Assembly (NCBI GenBank): GCA_007118555.1
Contig: SKRJ01000026.1
Coordinates: forward strand, 1-9,091
Source: Anaerolineae bacterium
Lineage (GTDB): Bacteria; Chloroflexota; Anaerolineae; UBA1429
Direction of reading: 5' to 3'
DNA length: 9,091 nucleotides
This document shows, piece by piece, positions 6,094-9,091 of the stretch. The notes below the pieces were generated by a model, which saw only the letters and a list, made by a program, of their open reading frames with translations, made no database searches and was not told the origin of the DNA. Made by a program: the position numbers and the translations under genes. Every line of letters starts with the position of its first letter. Position 1 is the first letter of the stretch.

Positions 6094-6552
6094 ATGACAA
6101 CCATAGAATTGATCATCGATGGCGAGACATTCACCGTCGAGGTGGGCGATGTGTCAAAATCACCGGTGACGGTGGTGGTGAACGGTGTGGAAAAGGTCGT
6201 TTCGTTCCAAGAGGTAACGTCGAAAGAACAAGCCCCTGCGCCGCAACCCGAACCGCAGGCGGCCCCTGCCGCGGCCAAGCCCGCGGAGGAGCCCGCTGTG
6301 GTAGAGGAGCCCGAGCCTGTGCCCGTAGGCGACGTATCCGGCGAGGTAATCGCGGCGCCCATGCCCGGCAAGATCCTGTCGATCTCGGTGAATGTCGGAG
6401 ACGCCGTGAGCGAGGGAGACGCGGTCTGTACGCTGGAAGCCATGAAGATGGAGATGCCCATCAGCGCCACGGCATCGGGCACGGTCAAGGCCGTGCACGC
6501 TCGCGTGGGACAGAACGTCGCGAACAACGATCCACTGATCACCGTCGGCTGA
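6094..6552 (+). CDS. Biotin carboxyl carrier protein (1.3S / MmdC type)
   Basis: This 152-residue carrier shuttles the carboxyl group between enzyme partners on a covalently bound biotin. The C-terminal biotinyl domain (about 82-152) has APMPGKI (88-94) and the biotinylation motif EAMKMEM, with Lys118 as the expected attachment site and a Met on each side. The second hairpin turn SGTVKAVHARVGQNV (128-142) completes the lipoyl/biotinyl fold. Residues 1-40 form a small beta-rich domain containing two similar strands ('V-T-V-V-V-N-G'), as in other decarboxylase carriers. A Pro/Ala/Glu-rich flexible linker (about 45-80) joins the two. AGAGAGGG (6082-6089) precedes the ATG. It is the only biotin domain in the window, so it probably serves both carboxyltransferases and the OadB pump. 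A biotin ligase must act on it, but none is encoded here. Confidence 0.93.
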   Translation: MTTIELIIDGETFTVEVGDVSKSPVTVVVNGVEKVVSFQEVTSKEQAPAPQPEPQAAPAAAKPAEEPAVVEEPEPVPVGDVSGEVIAAPMPGKILSISVNVGDAVSEGDAVCTLEAMKMEMPISATASGTVKAVHARVGQNVANNDPLITVG

Positions 6553-6571
6553 TCCGGCGGTCACGACTATT

Positions 6572-7693
6572 ATGAATCTTGGTCCTCTGGAGCATCTGAT
6601 TCAAGGAGTAACGGGGATCGACCTGCCCACCGTCATCATGTTGGCGGTGGGTGGCATCCTGATCTGGCTCGCCATTCACCACGAGTACGAACCGCTGTTG
6701 CTCCTGCCCATCGGGTTGGGCTGCATCCTGGCCAACATCCCCGGTACAGGCCTGGTCCAAGAGGGTGGGCTGCTGCGGATCCTCTATGATGTAGGCATCG
6801 CCAGCGAACTGTTTCCGGTCCTCGTCTTTGTCGGCATCGGGGCCATGACGGACTTTGGGCCTTTGCTGGAGAATCCACGCTATGCGCTCTTTGGCGCGGC
6901 GGCCCAACTGGGCATCTTTGGCACCATGCTGCTCGCCGCTGTCCCGATTTTTGGCTTTGACATCGGCGAGGCGGCCTCGATCGGCATCATCGGTGCCGCC
7001 GATGGCCCCACGTCGATCATCGTGGCAGCCCGGCTGGCGCCCCGCCTGCTGGCGCCCATCACCGTGGCGGCCTACTCATACATGTCTCTGGTCCCCATCA
7101 TCCAGCCTCCGGTGATGCGGCTGCTGACCACACGCAAAGAGCGCATGATCCGCATGCCGTACACGTCGCATCCGGTGTCCAAGACCGCCCGTATCATCTT
7201 TCCGGTGGCCCTCACTGTGTTCGCGGGACTGATCGCGCCGGAGGCCACGCCTCTGATCGGCATGCTGATGTTTGGCAACCTGATTCGTGAGGCGGGCGTG
7301 GTCGAGCGCATCAATCAGGCCGCCCAGAACGAGCTGGTCAACATCGTCACGACCTTTTTGGGCATCACCATCGGTTCGACGATGGTGGCCGCCGATTTCA
7401 TCCGCTGGGATACGATCCTGATCCTGGGGATGGGGTTGGTGGCCTTTAGCCTGGACACAGCGGCCGGCGTTCTCTTTGGCAAGTTGATGTCGTTCCTCTC
7501 CGGAGGGCGCATCAACCCGCTCCTGGGGGGCTGCGGCATCTCTGCCTTTCCGATGTCGGCGCGCGTGGTGCAGCGGATGGGCCAAGAGGAGGATCCGGGG
7601 AACTTTTTGCTGATGCATGCCATGGCGTCTAACACGGCCGGGCAGATCGCCTCGGTAATGGCGGGCGGCGTGATCCTCGCGCTCCTCGCCTGA
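6572..7693 (+). CDS. oadB: Na+-translocating decarboxylase beta subunit (OadB/MmdB/GcdB family)
   Basis: OadB-family proteins decarboxylate carboxybiotin in the membrane and use the free energy to export Na+. This 373-residue, highly hydrophobic protein has about nine to eleven membrane-spanning or re-entrant stretches and the size of MmdB/GcdB members. Key motifs are GIIGAADGPTSI (138-149), whose D144 corresponds to the essential Asp203 of Klebsiella OadB; AAYSYMSLVPIIQPPVM (166-182); FGNLIREAGV (234-243); GGCGISAFPMSARV (319-332); and the C-terminal HAMASNTAGQIASV (349-362), which contains the conserved Asn354. This last motif is usually HAMGPN; here Ala-Ser replaces Gly-Pro. The ATG at 6572 is 19 bases after the carrier stop and has no clear Shine-Dalgarno (only GGCGG at 6556-6560), so translation may depend on coupling. 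It is the last gene of the block, followed by a terminator-like hairpin. Confidence 0.93.
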   Translation: MNLGPLEHLIQGVTGIDLPTVIMLAVGGILIWLAIHHEYEPLLLLPIGLGCILANIPGTGLVQEGGLLRILYDVGIASELFPVLVFVGIGAMTDFGPLLENPRYALFGAAAQLGIFGTMLLAAVPIFGFDIGEAASIGIIGAADGPTSIIVAARLAPRLLAPITVAAYSYMSLVPIIQPPVMRLLTTRKERMIRMPYTSHPVSKTARIIFPVALTVFAGLIAPEATPLIGMLMFGNLIREAGVVERINQAAQNELVNIVTTFLGITIGSTMVAADFIRWDTILILGMGLVAFSLDTAAGVLFGKLMSFLSGGRINPLLGGCGISAFPMSARVVQRMGQEEDPGNFLLMHAMASNTAGQIASVMAGGVILALLA

Positions 7694-7698
7694 TGATA

Positions 7699-7765
7699 GC
7701 GCCCGCGGTCGTCGAGTGTGGAAAGGGTCGGGCGCACAGTCGCTCGACCCGTTGTCATTCTTTTG
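7699..7765 (+). terminator. Terminator hairpin after oadB, with an overlapping alternative stem
   Basis: GGGTCGGGCG (7725-7734) pairs with CGCTCGACCC (7741-7750) over 10 bp with one G-T wobble and a 6-base loop. AAA precedes it and the T-rich stretch GTTGTCATTCTTTTG (7751-7765) follows. This is a reasonable intrinsic terminator for the operon, although the T-run is interrupted. A second, mutually exclusive stem pairs GCGCCCG (7699-7705) perfectly with CGGGCGC (7729-7735), which would sequester the terminator's 5' arm. Confidence 0.55.
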
Positions 7766-7841
7766 TCGCAAGGCGTGTCTGTTGCAACTGGCTGTAGTCG
7801 CACGGGACGGTCGCCTGGCTTTCCCGAACTGGCCCATTCCG

Positions 7842-7850
7842 TGGTATAAT
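7842..7850 (+). promoter_or_regulatory. Extended -10 promoter for secA
   Basis: TGG at 7842-7844 directly precedes a consensus TATAAT (7845-7850). A recognisable -35 hexamer is lacking: TTCCCG at 7821-7826, 18 bases upstream, is poor. This is normal for extended -10 promoters. Transcription would start near 7857, giving a leader of about 75 bases before the secA ATG. I see no riboswitch or SecM-like arrest peptide in that leader. Confidence 0.65.
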
Positions 7851-7931
7851 CAATGACATAATCCGTGTTGCCTGCCTGGACGGGCGCCACGTGTTTCGAT
7901 CGCATCAAACCGCTGAGGAGCAACCATTCTT

Positions 7932-9091
7932 ATGCTCAAACAGTTTTTCAAGACGATCTTTGGGGATCCTAGCGAGCGCGAAATCATCAAGCTGATGCCC
8001 CTGGTGGATCAGATTCGCGACCTGGAACCGACCATGCGAAACAAGTCGGATGAAGAGTTGCGCCAACTCACCGACGATTTTCGCTCACGGATTCAGAGCG
8101 AGACCGCCCAGCTCCGGGAGCGGATCGACGATCTGCAGCAACAGATCGATCGCGAGTTGGACGACACCCGGCGTCGTTCGCTCAAGCAGCAGTTGGAGGA
8201 TCTCAAGACCAACCTGGATAATGAAGAGCAGCGCCTCTTGGATGGCATTCTGCCAGAGGCGTACGCCGCTGTGCGCGAGGCCAGCGTGCGCGCCACCGGC
8301 CTGCGCCACTTTGACGAGCAGATGATGGGTGGCATCGTCCTGCACCGTAACACGATCGCCGAGATGAAGACCGGTGAGGGCAAGACCCTGGTCGCCACGC
8401 TGCCCCTCTACCTGGCCGCGCTCACAGGCCGCGGCGCCCATCTGATCACGCCCAACGATTATCTGTCCAAGGTCGGCGTGCAGCTGATGGGGCCCATCTA
8501 TCATCTGATGGGGCTCTCGGTCTCGGTGATCCAGTCCATGGGCGAGGATCCGTCCATGGGGTCGTTCATGTATGATCCCGACTATGTGGCGTCGGACGAT
8601 CGCTATCTGAGCCTGCGCCCGTGCAGCCGGCGCGACGCCTATCATGCCGATGTCACCTATGGCACCAACAACGAGTTCGGCTTTGACTACCTGCGCGACA
8701 ACATGGTCGTGGACATTGAGAATTGCGTGCAGCGGGAGCTGTACTATGCCATCGTCGACGAGGTGGACAACATCCTCATCGATGAGGCGCGCACGCCTCT
8801 GATCATCTCGGCGCCGGCCGAGGAATCCACCGACCAGTACCGTCGCTTTGCCCAGATCGCGTCGCGGCTGCGCGAGGAGGTGGACTATACCATCGACGAA
8901 AAGCGCACCATGGTGACCATCACCGAGGAGGGCATCAACAAGGTCGAGCGCGCTCTGGGCGTCGACAATATCTATGCGCCCGAGCATTTCGAGCTGACGC
9001 CCTATCTGGACAATGCCCTCAAGGCCAAGGCCTTGTTTCAGTTGGACCGTGATTACGTGACACAGGATGGCCAGGTGATCATCGTGGACGA
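7932..9091 (+). CDS. secA: Protein translocase ATPase SecA, 5' part
   Basis: SecA is the cytosolic and membrane-associated motor that pushes preproteins through SecYEG. The first 386 complete codons are present; the gene runs off the right edge. Visible landmarks are the Walker A box AEMKTGEGKT (143-152, Lys151), TPNDYL (173-178), TYGTNNEFGFDYLRDNM (242-258) and the DEVD-box stretch VDEVDNILIDEARTPLII (275-292). The preprotein cross-linking domain follows up to IIVD at the edge. Compared with Escherichia coli SecA there are two insertions. About 43 extra residues, largely charged heptad-like helix, lie within 55-105. About 24 extra residues lie within 200-233 (around SFMYDPDYVASDDRY). The Ser of DEVDS is Asn280 here and the Gly of IISG is Ala294. 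The start is ATG 7932, behind GAGGAG (7915-7920) at 11 bases. All motor motifs seen so far are intact. Confidence 0.97.
   Translation, partial: MLKQFFKTIFGDPSEREIIKLMPLVDQIRDLEPTMRNKSDEELRQLTDDFRSRIQSETAQLRERIDDLQQQIDRELDDTRRRSLKQQLEDLKTNLDNEEQRLLDGILPEAYAAVREASVRATGLRHFDEQMMGGIVLHRNTIAEMKTGEGKTLVATLPLYLAALTGRGAHLITPNDYLSKVGVQLMGPIYHLMGLSVSVIQSMGEDPSMGSFMYDPDYVASDDRYLSLRPCSRRDAYHADVTYGTNNEFGFDYLRDNMVVDIENCVQRELYYAIVDEVDNILIDEARTPLIISAPAEESTDQYRRFAQIASRLREEVDYTIDEKRTMVTITEEGINKVERALGVDNIYAPEHFELTPYLDNALKAKALFQLDRDYVTQDGQVIIVD

Noticed and set aside
1..9091. CRISPR array, IS element, tRNA or defence system
   Set aside because: I found no spaced direct repeats, transposase motifs, terminal inverted repeats flanking a gene, tRNA cloverleaf or known defence-domain motif. 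All larger genes are core metabolism, transport or secretion.

Overview
The window is a GC-rich bacterial chromosome segment with all genes on the + strand. My best guess is a member of the Chloroflexota, perhaps an Anaerolineae-like anaerobe. The basis is an inserted SecA of the type I associate with that phylum, two promoters with a TGG-TATAAT-like extended -10 element, a BMP-family nucleoside/lipoprotein-type ABC binding protein, and a transcarboxylase/Na+-decarboxylase gene set. The assignment is inferred from gene character, not from a marker-gene search.

Layout. (1) Bases 3-884 hold the 3' part of a BMP-family ABC transporter substrate-binding protein, with a weak terminator-like hairpin over its stop codon. 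(2) Bases 885-1401 are non-coding and unusually rich in inverted repeats: a 15-bp stem, a perfect 14-bp palindrome and two GC-rich hairpins. They end in an extended -10 promoter. (3) Bases 1402-2471 hold thyX (flavin-dependent thymidylate synthase) and a zinc dCMP deaminase, overlapping by ATGA. Together they make dCMP -> dUMP -> dTMP. (4) Bases 2486-7693 hold five tightly spaced genes: a 12S/MmdA/PccB-type carboxyltransferase, a 5S/PycB-type carboxyltransferase without a biotin domain, an OadG-like small membrane protein, a stand-alone biotin carboxyl carrier protein, and an OadB/MmdB Na+-translocating decarboxylase subunit. (5) Bases 7694-7931 hold a terminator-like hairpin and a second extended -10 promoter. 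(6) Bases 7932-9091 hold the 5' part of secA.

How the genes fit together. The thyX promoter could drive everything to oadB as one transcript, since the gaps are -4, 14, 13, 69, 10 and 19 bases. The five-gene block holds all three enzymatic components of methylmalonyl-CoA:pyruvate transcarboxylase (12S, 5S, 1.3S) plus the membrane pump subunits of a Na+-translocating decarboxylase. One biotin carrier may therefore serve three partners: a CoA-ester carboxyltransferase, a pyruvate/oxaloacetate carboxyltransferase and the Na+ pump. Such a machine could move carboxyl groups between methylmalonyl-CoA and pyruvate, or decarboxylate either substrate to build a sodium gradient. No biotin carboxylase gene is present, which fits a transcarboxylase or decarboxylase rather than an ATP-dependent carboxylase.

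I see no CRISPR array, IS element, tRNA, rRNA or defence system. This is mainly core metabolism. The points worth a second look are the hybrid carboxyltransferase/pump operon, a shared C-terminal tail motif in two of its subunits, the structured intergenic region before thyX, and the SecA insertions.
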